Source: an uncultured Clostridium sp.
GTDB lineage: Bacteria > Bacillota > Clostridia > TANB77 > CAG-465
Assembly: GCA_900554875.1 (NCBI GenBank)
Contig: USJA01000001.1
Span: forward strand, 1 to 30,548
Direction: 5' to 3'
Length of the DNA stretch: 30,548 nucleotides
Position 1 is the stretch's first letter; every line of letters begins with the position of its first letter. The notes below the pieces were generated by a model. The model was given only the letters and a program-made list of their open reading frames with translations, did no database searches and was not told the origin of the DNA. Shown here piece after piece: positions 23,369 to 30,548 of the stretch. The position numbers were made by a program, and so were the translations under genes.

Positions 23369-25267
23369 TCACCTCCAAGCTGCATCTATGAAGTTATCAA
23401 AACTTCTTACATCTTCTGGTGACATATTATCTCTCATTGATTTTATATTTTCTTCACTTATTGGGTTTACAAATACATATTTTCCATCTTGCCATTCAAC
23501 AATATTTCTATATGTATAGTTACTTGTTTGTGTCATATGTTCAAAATACTCAACTGCATTGTCCATAAAGCTATCAAGTTTTTTGTCCATATCTTTTACT
23601 TTCCTATAATCATTGTTATATGAGAATTTTTTATCAAGAGGAATACACTCTGTTATTCTTTCTATATATCTTGTACCATCGCTTCCTCTTTTTAAATGTA
23701 TATCAAAGTTTATAACTGATACAACCTGTACTTCAGCTACATCTTCAGATTGGAACATACCAATTTTTAGAAGTGAGTTTCTAAGTGCAGTTATTAAGTT
23801 TGGAAAAGTTTTAGCATGGTGAGTAAATAGTGTAAATTTAGAGGCAACCTGTGCCATTTGAATCATCCAAGCAGCAACGGGATCTGTTGCAACCTCACCT
23901 AGGATATTAACTCCACCATCTGTTTTCTTTTGAACATCCAAACCTTCTTGTCCACTTATTGTTTCTGTCTCTCTTAAAGACAAAATATTATGATAAGGGT
24001 AAATTTTTCTTAAATGTAATTCAAATGCTGTTTCCTGTACACGAATAGTAATAGTTGGGTATAAATATTTCATTATAGCCATTAGTAATGTTGTTTTACC
24101 ACAACCCTGCTCACCTGTTATTGCAGTTACCCTTGCACCTCTTACTAAATATTTTAATAATTCAATTACATTTGCTTTATTTTCATGTATTAAAAGCTGT
24201 TCTGCAGATATAAGTGTTGGCGGAGCAAATTTTCTTACGAAGAATGCCCAAGATTCTGAGAAATTTGGACGTAAAACAACGATACGAGATCCATCTTTCA
24301 TTTCATTTATCTTGTAACCAACAGATTCAGATAACTGTCCAGGATTGTTATATTTATATATATTTTGACACACTCTTTTTAGTTCAGATTCACTACCAAA
24401 TGACAAGAAAGATAAATATGTAGATTTACCTTTATAGAATATCCAAACACTATCGTATGACATTGGAATTTTTCTTTCTTTCATTTGCTCTAAGTAATCT
24501 TCCATACCAACAACTTGATCCAAGAATGAAGGCGGAATACCAGATACACCACCAGATACACCATCTATATTCATATCACGAATATCATCTACAACGCTAT
24601 ATCCTTTGTATCCTTGATATACCCTTTGTACTACAATTTCCAATTTATCTTCAAAAGATAATGTATCAGGAGTTACTTCGTTTTGGAATATTTGATGTAT
24701 TTCTGCTGCAGTTATTACATAAGATGGAACTTCTGGATCAAACTCGTATTTAGGAACATCAAGATTATATTTTGTTATAATCTCAGTTAAAGCCTCAGCT
24801 TTATATTGTTTTTTATACAAGTGAAGCAAAATTTCAAATTCATCTTGTGGAGTTAACTCATCAAAATTATCAAATGAAATTGCATTACTTATATTTGAAT
24901 TGTTTACTTTGTATGTATTTCTTAATAAATCAAACATTAAAGTTTTTACATATTTTTTATCACTAGAATCTGCATATCCTGCACCTTTTAATGCTTTTTT
25001 TAGTTCATATTTAACATTTTTTCTTCTTTCAAATTCCTCTTCAGAAAGTGCCAAATCATAAAGATTCATTCTTGTGATTTCATCAAATTGTTTCTTTATA
25101 AATGCCTGCATATTAGGAATACTATACTTTTCTCTAGCTCTTTCAAACTCTGAACGTTTGCTATCATCGTCAGGTCCGCTTTTTTTTACCTTATATACTA
25201 TAAAGCCTACTACAAATGCAACAAGTAGAACTATAAGTATAATATTAAAAACAAATGCAACTGACAT
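23369..25267 (-). CDS. tadA: TadA/CpaF-like secretion ATPase with N-terminal membrane anchor
   Basis: This is the motor ATPase of the apparatus (type II/IV secretion hexameric family). The Walker A motif G-E-Q-G-C-G-K-T at 385-392 is intact. The Asp box is QETAFELHLR (about 411-420), Walker B is shifted to VNILGEVATDP (453-463) with the catalytic Glu458, and the His box is FTHHAKTFPN (481-490). The helical N-terminal domain spans about 40-340. Unusually, residues about 4-26 form a transmembrane helix, while canonical TadA is soluble. At 632 residues it is longer than typical CpaF (about 450-500). The start follows GAGGGGTG. It lies between the TadZ-like genes and the platform gene, as in Tad loci. 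Confidence 0.92.
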   Translation of the reverse strand: MSVAFVFNIILIVLLVAFVVGFIVYKVKKSGPDDDSKRSEFERAREKYSIPNMQAFIKKQFDEITRMNLYDLALSEEEFERRKNVKYELKKALKGAGYADSSDKKYVKTLMFDLLRNTYKVNNSNISNAISFDNFDELTPQDEFEILLHLYKKQYKAEALTEIITKYNLDVPKYEFDPEVPSYVITAAEIHQIFQNEVTPDTLSFEDKLEIVVQRVYQGYKGYSVVDDIRDMNIDGVSGGVSGIPPSFLDQVVGMEDYLEQMKERKIPMSYDSVWIFYKGKSTYLSFLSFGSESELKRVCQNIYKYNNPGQLSESVGYKINEMKDGSRIVVLRPNFSESWAFFVRKFAPPTLISAEQLLIHENKANVIELLKYLVRGARVTAITGEQGCGKTTLLMAIMKYLYPTITIRVQETAFELHLRKIYPYHNILSLRETETISGQEGLDVQKKTDGGVNILGEVATDPVAAWMIQMAQVASKFTLFTHHAKTFPNLITALRNSLLKIGMFQSEDVAEVQVVSVINFDIHLKRGSDGTRYIERITECIPLDKKFSYNNDYRKVKDMDKKLDSFMDNAVEYFEHMTQTSNYTYRNIVEWQDGKYVFVNPISEENIKSMRDNMSPEDVRSFDNFIDAAWR

Positions 25268-25309
25268 ATTTTCACCCCTCTTATTTTTTATTTATCTTCT
25301 ATTTTTACT

Positions 25310-26125
25310 TTAATTTTCTTTAATCTTAGCCATTTCTACAATTTGATTTGTAATATTTAACGTTTGAAATATGAAATTCCCGTTATAATCCTTTGGATCA
25401 GCATTTATGTTTTTATATAAAAAATCAACAACAGCACCTGAATTACATGCATCTGCAAACATATAATTATGTGGTACAGTAAATATTGGATCTTTTACTC
25501 TATACTTCCATCTAATATTCATTACATTATACTTAGATGATTGTTCATAATCTGCAATTACAATTATTTTTTGCTTATCTTTTAGAATTTCATTTGTTGA
25601 TATAAAATTAAAGAAATTACTAAATTTTACAGCGTCCTGGTTTATAACGCACACAACGATTTCCGCATCAGATATTGTATCTTTAATAGTTTTTTTACTA
25701 AAATTTTTAGGCATGTCTACAAAAACTAAATCATATATTTCGTCTGCTTTTCTTGTCATATATGGAAGATTATTTATAATTTGATTATATCCATCAACAT
25801 CATCAGCATTCATTCCATATAAGACATCCAATCTATCTTTTAGTACTGGCTTTGCATAGTTTTGTATAGAATCTGCAGTAAGTTTATTACTTGAAACAAG
25901 TCTAATCAAAGCATTTATTCCTATATTTGAACTTTCAAAAACTCCACTTTGTTTAAGTTCATCATATGGTGTAAAAGAAGATTCCATTTTGCATGAATGG
26001 AAATTTGCTTGCATAAGCAAACTAGAAACTTTATGAGTCATACCCATTAGTGTACTTACTGCGACTGCCGTGTGAGTGTTTCCAGTCATACTTTCATATG
26101 GACTCCAAAATACAACTCTTGACAT
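25310..26125 (-). CDS. MinD/TadZ-like protein lacking the P-loop lysine
   Basis: This 271-residue protein opens like ParA/MinD-type proteins: VVFWSPYESMTGNTHTAVAVS. The GKT of the P-loop is read as G15-N16-T17, so the phosphate-binding lysine is replaced by Asn. The second motif is a strand ending VFVDMP (about 133-138). The C-terminal part is variable. Its overall fold is inferred from the strand pattern. TadZ/CpaE proteins position the apparatus in the cell and are known to have atypical nucleotide sites. It starts two bases after the stop of the preceding MinD-like gene, suggesting a paired or heteromeric function. Confidence 0.78.
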   Translation of the reverse strand: MSRVVFWSPYESMTGNTHTAVAVSTLMGMTHKVSSLLMQANFHSCKMESSFTPYDELKQSGVFESSNIGINALIRLVSSNKLTADSIQNYAKPVLKDRLDVLYGMNADDVDGYNQIINNLPYMTRKADEIYDLVFVDMPKNFSKKTIKDTISDAEIVVCVINQDAVKFSNFFNFISTNEILKDKQKIIVIADYEQSSKYNVMNIRWKYRVKDPIFTVPHNYMFADACNSGAVVDFLYKNINADPKDYNGNFIFQTLNITNQIVEMAKIKEN

Positions 26126-26127
26126 TA

Positions 26128-26841
26128 TTACTTCCTCCTTTTTATTTGAGTTAATACCTTTTTAGCATTAACATCTCCCATTATTTCTGCCGCAAGATCT
26201 GCAAGAATTGCCATATACAATTTAGAATGTTTTTTCGTTTCTATACTTCCACTAAATTGTGAATCTATATCTGCAAGTTTATCTTGTTCATCTAATGGAA
26301 CTTCATAATCTGGTTCTTTCCATTTTACTTCATATTCCTTTATTTTTTGGTCGAAATAATCATCTGCAGCCCTTGATATGTATGATTTATACAAAACTTT
26401 TGTCATTGCAAGTTCTGAACCACCTTCAGCATCAAATACTTTCATTGCCTTTATTATTTCCTTATTTTTTTCTATAGAAAGGACACTAGTATCAATAAAA
26501 AAGTACTTTTTATCGATACCTTTAGTCCTAAATAATTCATAAGATCTAGCACTATCCATATCGATAATCACAAAGTCATATTTATTTATATCAATACCTT
26601 GTTCAGAAGCGTAGCTCTCAACATCACGAATACTATCAAATCCAACAGCAAAATCTATATCGCTATATTGAGTTATATATGCCCTGCCCATATTACTTAG
26701 GGCAGGAACTATATATTTTAGTTTTCTATCTAGTGTTGCATCAACTACTAGTACTGATTTGTCCATTACATTAATTGCTTTTGCAAGATTCATAGCAAAG
26801 TCGTATTTATCAACATATCCAATTAATCCAATTACTTGCAT
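26128..26841 (-). CDS. MinD-like protein with no Walker A motif
   Basis: This 237-residue protein keeps the SIMIBI strand pattern: VIGLIGYV, then SVLVVDATLDRK (about 29-40, where MinD has its conserved Asp) and FVIIDMDSA (Walker B-like, about 90-98). The loop between strand 1 and the helix reads G-Y-V-D-K-Y-D-F-A, with no GKT. It is probably a pseudo-ATPase or a nucleotide-independent partner of the protein encoded immediately after it. Family membership is by fold inference. The gene follows cpaB by 54 bases. Confidence 0.75.
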   Translation of the reverse strand: MQVIGLIGYVDKYDFAMNLAKAINVMDKSVLVVDATLDRKLKYIVPALSNMGRAYITQYSDIDFAVGFDSIRDVESYASEQGIDINKYDFVIIDMDSARSYELFRTKGIDKKYFFIDTSVLSIEKNKEIIKAMKVFDAEGGSELAMTKVLYKSYISRAADDYFDQKIKEYEVKWKEPDYEVPLDEQDKLADIDSQFSGSIETKKHSKLYMAILADLAAEIMGDVNAKKVLTQIKRRK

Positions 26842-26895
26842 TTAATTTCCTCCTTGTATAAATAATCTTTTGTAAAATTATAACTTATTCTTTTC

Positions 26896-27933
26896 TTACT
26901 CTTCAGTAGTTCCATTTAATAAAGCTGTTCTTTGATTTTGTTGAGTTGTTATAGAAGTTTGTGCTCCACTAACTATATTACTATAATTATCTTCATTATC
27001 AGATTTGTAACTACTTAATCCACTTTCAATTGTTCTTCTTGAATCTTCACTTAATTTTTCTTTTGCTTGTGATAGAATATTTTCATTTGTTTTCATAAGA
27101 TTCATAACTTGTGAATTTGGTTGGTAATTTTCTGAAACTCTAGTTGCTGCTGAAGCAAAGTTTTTATATTTTACAATTAAATCAAACATTTTCTCTGTAA
27201 ACTCATCAGCATCTGCATCTTGTAGAGTATCTAATTCTTTTTCGATTTCCTCAGAAACATATCCTTTAGCTGTCGTAGTTGCTTCTTCTGATAAATTTGT
27301 TTGTGATGTTGCATCTGTATATTTTGTCGCATATAGTTTTGAACCTTGGTTTAAATATGAATCAACTGTTGCACTGCTAAGTAACAATCTCTCATCTTCA
27401 GCCATATTTATCCAAAATGTTTTTCCAATAATATTTTCAACTTTCTTTTGAGCTAATACAACATAGTCTGTACCATTAGGGAACATTATTCTTATATCAA
27501 CATAATCTCCAATATTAAGATCAGTTGGCATAAGTACTGTATTTATTTCTTGAGATCTAACATCAGCAGCCACGATTTCAGATGTAACCATTGAACTTAG
27601 AACTGGAACATTTGCAGCAATATTATATTTTGCCACGCTTCCAACTACCTCATTTGTAGACTTTGCCGCACCATTTGGCACTGTATTTTTATTTATATTT
27701 TTGGCAATAGTTACCATGTCATTTGTTATGACCTCACCTTGGATTATATCCCTCTTACAAACAACAACATCTTGTGTGTATTTTTGATTATATCCCTTAT
27801 TCGTACCTTTTTCATAGCTCTTCATCGTACTAATAGACCACCATAATGTAAGTCCAATTCCAACAACACCAATAGCTGCACCAATAACAACTCCTTGCAT
27901 CATCTTCCTCTTAATTTGACTCATTCCTATCAT
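26896..27933 (-). CDS. cpaB: CpaB/RcpC-like SAF-domain pilus assembly protein
   Basis: An N-terminal transmembrane helix (about 10-33) is followed by a SAF/CpaB region (about 50-190): CKRDIIQGEVITNDMV, then VPVLSSMVTSEI and NTVLMPTDLNIGDYVDIRI. The rest is a long polar helical tail of about 150 residues with no outer-membrane partner expected in a monoderm. I choose the ATG at 27933 because GGAGG is correctly spaced before it; an upstream in-frame ATG (27957) precedes that site. CpaB/RcpC proteins act in pilus biogenesis at the cell envelope. It is the first gene of the operon, with a promoter about 70 bases upstream. Confidence 0.85.
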   Translation of the reverse strand: MIGMSQIKRKMMQGVVIGAAIGVVGIGLTLWWSISTMKSYEKGTNKGYNQKYTQDVVVCKRDIIQGEVITNDMVTIAKNINKNTVPNGAAKSTNEVVGSVAKYNIAANVPVLSSMVTSEIVAADVRSQEINTVLMPTDLNIGDYVDIRIMFPNGTDYVVLAQKKVENIIGKTFWINMAEDERLLLSSATVDSYLNQGSKLYATKYTDATSQTNLSEEATTTAKGYVSEEIEKELDTLQDADADEFTEKMFDLIVKYKNFASAATRVSENYQPNSQVMNLMKTNENILSQAKEKLSEDSRRTIESGLSSYKSDNEDNYSNIVSGAQTSITTQQNQRTALLNGTTEE

Positions 27934-27995
27934 ATGTTTCAACCTCCAAATTATCATTTTTTTATGTTATAACTAAAATATAACTTATCGTATCT

Positions 27996-28024
27996 AGTAT
28001 ATATTTTTATACAAAAAAAATCAA
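27996..28024 (-). promoter_or_regulatory. Promoter of the tad-like operon
   Basis: TTGATT (28019-28024), a 17-base spacer and TATACT (27996-28001) are read on the minus strand. It lies upstream of cpaB in otherwise gene-free sequence beyond the dacA-type terminator. Confidence 0.7.
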
Positions 28025-28133
28025 CACGTAGAGAAAAAAAATTATTTGAAAATTCAAAATGAAATATATTTGAAACATAAATGTAATTGTTATGAAATTT
28101 GCAATTATTTTTTAACATTTTATTACAAAAAAC

Positions 28134-28158
28134 GGCAGGAATAAATATTACTCCTGCC
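28134..28158 (-). terminator. Terminator of the DD-carboxypeptidase gene
   Basis: A 7-bp GC-rich stem (28134-28140 with 28152-28158) with an 11-base loop is followed on the minus strand by C-G and six T. It lies 24 bases past the stop. Confidence 0.85.
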
Positions 28159-28181
28159 TATATAATTTATATATTTACTAT

Positions 28182-29406
28182 CTAACCTTTCTTTATCAAA
28201 TAATGTCTTACAGCCTCTTTAATATATGCTAATAAATCTGACTTAGGTGCATCTTTTGAAATTACAAGCTTACTTTCACCAATTTTCTCATTAGTCTCCC
28301 TATTAAATATCTCAATATTTCCAACTTCATCACCACTTGAAAGGGGAGCTGTTAAGTTTTCGTTATACGATATTTTCTCTATAGTGTCCACTTTAGCCCC
28401 TTTATCTGCAAGTATAGTAACTTTATCTTTTATTGAAACATCAAAAGTTTCATTTACACACTTATTAATATTTATACTTCCAGTTATTACCCCACTTTCA
28501 CATATATTTTTAACTTCGTAATTTGCAAAGCCATAATCTAATAGTTGTTTTACTTCTTCAAGTCTTACTGCACTAGATGGTGCCTTCATTACAACTGCTA
28601 TAAAAGATGTACCATTTCTAGTAGCAGTACCTGATAAATTAAATAACGCCTTAGATGTTGAACCAGTTTTAAGTCCCGTTGCCCCCTCATAAAAACGAAT
28701 TAATTTATTCGTACTATTTAATCCAAAGGTACCATCTCTTAGTGTGTCTTGCCAAATAGATGTATATTTTAATATGTCTGGATGTTTAGTAATGAGTTCT
28801 CTAGACATTATAGCTATGTCTTTTGCAGTCGTATAATGTCCCTCTTCATCTATTCCATGTGAATTTTTAAAACAAGTATTTTGCATTCCAAGCTCTTTTG
28901 CTTTATCATTCATCATTTTAACAAAATTTTCTTCACTTCCACCAATTTTTTCAGCCATTGCAACAGTAACATCATTTGCACTAACAACACATATAGCTTT
29001 TAAAGCCTCATCTACTGTAAGTTCTTCATTTTCTTTAAACCATATTTGTGAACCACCCATTTTAGATGCTTTAGCACTGCATTTTACTTTATCTTGATAA
29101 GTCATTTTTCCGTGAATCTATTTGTTCCATTGTAAGAAGTATGGTCATAACTTTAGTAACTGACGCAGGTAACAACTTTTCATTCTCATTATTGGCATAA
29201 AGAATTTTTCCAGTTGTAGGCTCCATAAGTACTTGTGATTCAGATTGAAAGTTAAACTCTGGAGCACTTGCAATAGTACTTATACTACTTACCTTTGTTT
29301 CTTTATTTTTATTTACTGGATATGTATACGTAACCGCACTAACTGTTGTAAAAATTAACATCAAAAAGAATGTAGAGATAATACTTATTTGTATTTTCTT
29401 TTTCAA
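28182..29406 (-). pseudogene. S11 D-alanyl-D-alanine carboxypeptidase gene with a one-base frameshift
   Basis: This is a peptidoglycan-trimming DD-carboxypeptidase (PBP5/DacF type). The 5' frame holds a signal segment and the nucleophile motif S-V-T-K in LLPASVTKVMTILL. The 3' frame holds MGGSQIWFKENE, the second motif S-A-N (SGN in most homologues), K-T-G in GLKTGSTSK and a C-terminal beta domain. The frames join across an A5 run on the minus strand (29109-29105): with one A removed the sequence reads on as RKMTYQDKVKCS, matching the family. The 5' frame otherwise stops soon after. I choose the TTG at 29406 with GAGGTGG five bases before it; the upstream GTG lies inside that site. If the extra base is real, nucleophile and KTG are on separate products and the enzyme is dead. 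Confidence 0.88.
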
Positions 29407-29460
29407 ACTAACCACCTCAAAAAATCGAATAATATAACTATTACATTATATTATTCGACA
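29397..29460 (-). repeat. 5' region of the DD-carboxypeptidase gene (copy A of a direct repeat)
   Basis: This segment holds the TTG start, ribosome site and palindromic promoter region. A near-copy lies at 30429-30497. A stretch of about 35 bases (CCTCAAAAAATCG onward) is identical in the two. Confidence 0.85.
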
Positions 29461-29473
29461 TTTATTTTATGAA
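29425..29473 (-). promoter_or_regulatory. Promoter with perfect 13-bp palindromic operator for the DD-carboxypeptidase gene
   Basis: TTCATA (29468-29473), a 17-base spacer and TATAAT (29445-29450) are read on the minus strand. A perfect inverted repeat of 13-base arms (29425-29437 and 29446-29458, 8-base centre) covers the -10 box and start point. This arrangement fits repressor binding, though an RNA hairpin is also possible. Confidence 0.65.
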
Positions 29474-29671
29474 TGATAATTTTTAACGAACAAATTGTTA
29501 ATACAAACTATCCTATTTAATAATATTTAGTTTGTATTTATCACGCCTATACCATTAACAGTGATATAACTGTATAACTTTTATTTTCCAATCCTTTTTC
29601 GTAAGCAAACTTATCTCCTATTAATGCCATATCTTTTTTGTATTCTAATATCTCTAATACTTAATTATCTA
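29459..29671 (-). other. Intergenic region with an 11-bp inverted repeat
   Basis: Between the phosphatase gene and the carboxypeptidase promoter there is an 11-bp inverted repeat (29500-29510/29528-29538) without a T-run. There is also a 27-codon reading frame (29547-29630) with no ribosome site. I see no convincing gene. Confidence 0.4.
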
Positions 29672-30298
29672 TTATAAAATAACAGATAAATTTTCTAGAT
29701 TATTCCCTTTAAATTCCAGTTTAACAACGCATGGTGATTTCATATCTAAAACAATTTCATCTTTATATACAAGTTTTATTTCTTCATTTAGTTTGCACCA
29801 ATTCATTAATAAAAATTTTAACGCAGCCCCATGACTTACTATTGCAATTTTTTTACCCTTATTTTCAGTTAGTATTTTAGTTAATGCATCTGTCATTCTT
29901 TTATTTACTTCAACTCTGCTTTCTCCACCAACATTTTTTAAATTCTTATCTAGTAACTGTTCTTCTGTAAACGAATGCTTTTTATTTTTTCCTAACTCTT
30001 TTAATAAACTTAAATCACCTAATTTTCTCTCATTTAACTTATCGTCTATATTGATTTCTATATTATTATTATCTGCTATATATTTTGATGTAGAAATAGC
30101 TCTAACATAATTACTAGACCATAAAACGTTTATATTACTTAGTTCCTCTAAATCAGCCAATTTTTGTGCTTTCTTTTCACCAAGCACAGATAAAGTTATT
30201 TTCTCATTATTTATTTGTTCATTTTCCGCTATATATTTTTTCCCTTTTATTTTTAATTGTTCTGAATGTCTTATTAAATAAACTATTGTTTTATTCAA
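29672..30298 (-). CDS. Histidine phosphatase family protein (phosphoglycerate mutase-like)
   Basis: This 208-residue protein has the four phosphatase-core residues of the branch-1 family: Arg10-His11 at the nucleophile (LIRHSEQ, with S where G is usual), Arg66 in SSNYVRA, Glu90 in LNERKLGD and His156 in VSHGAAL. It probably removes phosphate from a small metabolite; the substrate cannot be predicted. The start is TTG at 30298 behind a weak GGTGAT site. It is transcribed separately from the carboxypeptidase gene, with its own promoter. Confidence 0.92.
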   Translation of the reverse strand: MNKTIVYLIRHSEQLKIKGKKYIAENEQINNEKITLSVLGEKKAQKLADLEELSNINVLWSSNYVRAISTSKYIADNNNIEINIDDKLNERKLGDLSLLKELGKNKKHSFTEEQLLDKNLKNVGGESRVEVNKRMTDALTKILTENKGKKIAIVSHGAALKFLLMNWCKLNEEIKLVYKDEIVLDMKSPCVVKLEFKGNNLENLSVIL

Positions 30299-30316
30299 AA
30301 TTTTATCACCAATAAA

Positions 30317-30345
30317 ATTATATCAAAAAAAATTATCTTGTACAA
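30317..30345 (-). promoter_or_regulatory. Promoter of the histidine phosphatase gene
   Basis: TTGTAC (30340-30345), a 17-base spacer and an extended TATAAT (30317-30322) are read on the minus strand. The -35 box lies in a 10-bp palindrome CTTGTACAAG (30337-30346). Confidence 0.6.
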
Positions 30346-30428
30346 GAATATAACATAACTTTATATTTGTTATTTGAATTTTTATTGCAGTATTATTTAT
30401 TACTTAAGAATTGCAACATATCGTCATA

Positions 30429-30497
30429 TCCTTTTTTTTCAAATTAACTACCTCAAAAAATCGAATAATATAACTATTACATTATTATTATCCGACT
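30429..30497 (-). repeat. Decayed second copy of the DD-carboxypeptidase 5' region (copy B)
   Basis: It is nearly identical to 29397-29460 through the ribosome site and one arm of the palindrome. The second arm and the -10 box are altered. From the matching TTG the frame reads only 12 codons (MKKKDMTICC...) before a stop, so it is a remnant and not a gene. Confidence 0.8.
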
Positions 30498-30548
30498 TCT
30501 ATTAAATTATAATATATATTTATTTTTAAATAAATTTTTTTGTCATTT

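Noticed and set aside
23362..23385. Longer platform protein starting at 23385
   Set aside because: It would start inside the ATPase gene with no ribosome site; the ATG at 23364 has GGAGGT at six bases.
27931..27957. CpaB start at 27957
   Set aside because: The GGAGG site lies after this ATG and is properly spaced for the ATG at 27933.
28182..29415. Two separate genes for the DD-carboxypeptidase halves
   Set aside because: S-x-x-K and the SxN/KTG motifs of one enzyme are divided between frames that join at an A5 run.
29547..29630. 27-codon reading frame between the phosphatase and carboxypeptidase genes
   Set aside because: No ribosome site, no recognisable similarity and too short to support as a gene.

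Overview
The window is AT-rich DNA with AGGAGG-type ribosome binding sites, TTGACA/TATAAT promoters and standard stop codons. Together with ireB-ruvX-DUF1292, a YhiN-type flavoprotein, a methionine-gamma-lyase-family protein, an S11 DD-carboxypeptidase and a monoderm-style cell-surface gene set, this points to a low-GC Bacillota, most likely a Clostridia-type (possibly gut) bacterium. Genus and species cannot be read from the sequence. Every supported gene lies on the minus strand, so transcription runs from high to low coordinates. I saw no tRNA, rRNA, CRISPR array, insertion sequence or phage gene.

Upstream edge (30.5-28.1 kb): a histidine phosphatase gene with a TTG start, then an S11 D-alanyl-D-alanine carboxypeptidase gene split by a one-base frameshift. 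The promoter/operator/start region of the carboxypeptidase gene is present a second time, decayed, about 1 kb upstream, with no functional gene behind it.

Main locus (28.0-10.46 kb): one apparent operon of about 17.5 kb. It starts at a promoter near 28.0 kb and ends at a strong terminator at 10460-10487. It encodes a divergent Tad-like (type IV filament / type II secretion-like) apparatus. Its products are a SAF-domain CpaB protein, two MinD/TadZ-like proteins without the P-loop lysine, a membrane-anchored TadA-type ATPase, a single protein combining TadB and TadC halves, and a small abundant-pilin candidate whose gene is flanked by stem-loops. These are followed by six pilin-like proteins with a hydrophobic segment at the extreme N-terminus and no recognisable prepilin leader. 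One of the six carries five dockerin/EF-hand-type calcium loops. The operon ends with a membrane-anchored SLH-like protein and a roughly 1200-residue secreted surface protein that is frameshifted in this sequence.

Second surface gene (10.4-9.0 kb): a monocistronic gene for a secreted EF-hand/LRR protein with a Pro-Thr-Glu/Asp stalk and a cell-wall-sorting-like tail. It has a consensus promoter and a 5' leader able to form alternative hairpins.

Accessory operon (8.9-5.6 kb): a small VirB2/TrbC-topology membrane protein, a CpaE-like protein (a third MinD-like protein with a defective P-loop) and a GAF plus degenerate GGDEF protein. These look like assembly or regulatory partners of the Tad-like machine.

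Housekeeping end (5.6-0.1 kb): ireB-ruvX-DUF1292, a very small DUF1292-like gene under a perfect consensus promoter with its own terminator, then methionine-gamma-lyase family, YhiN flavoprotein and an HtrA-type serine protease as a tight three-gene operon.

The most noteworthy content is the Tad-like locus: no visible prepilin peptidase, no prepilin-type processing motif, three lysine-less TadZ-like proteins, a fused platform protein and a dockerin-bearing minor pilin.
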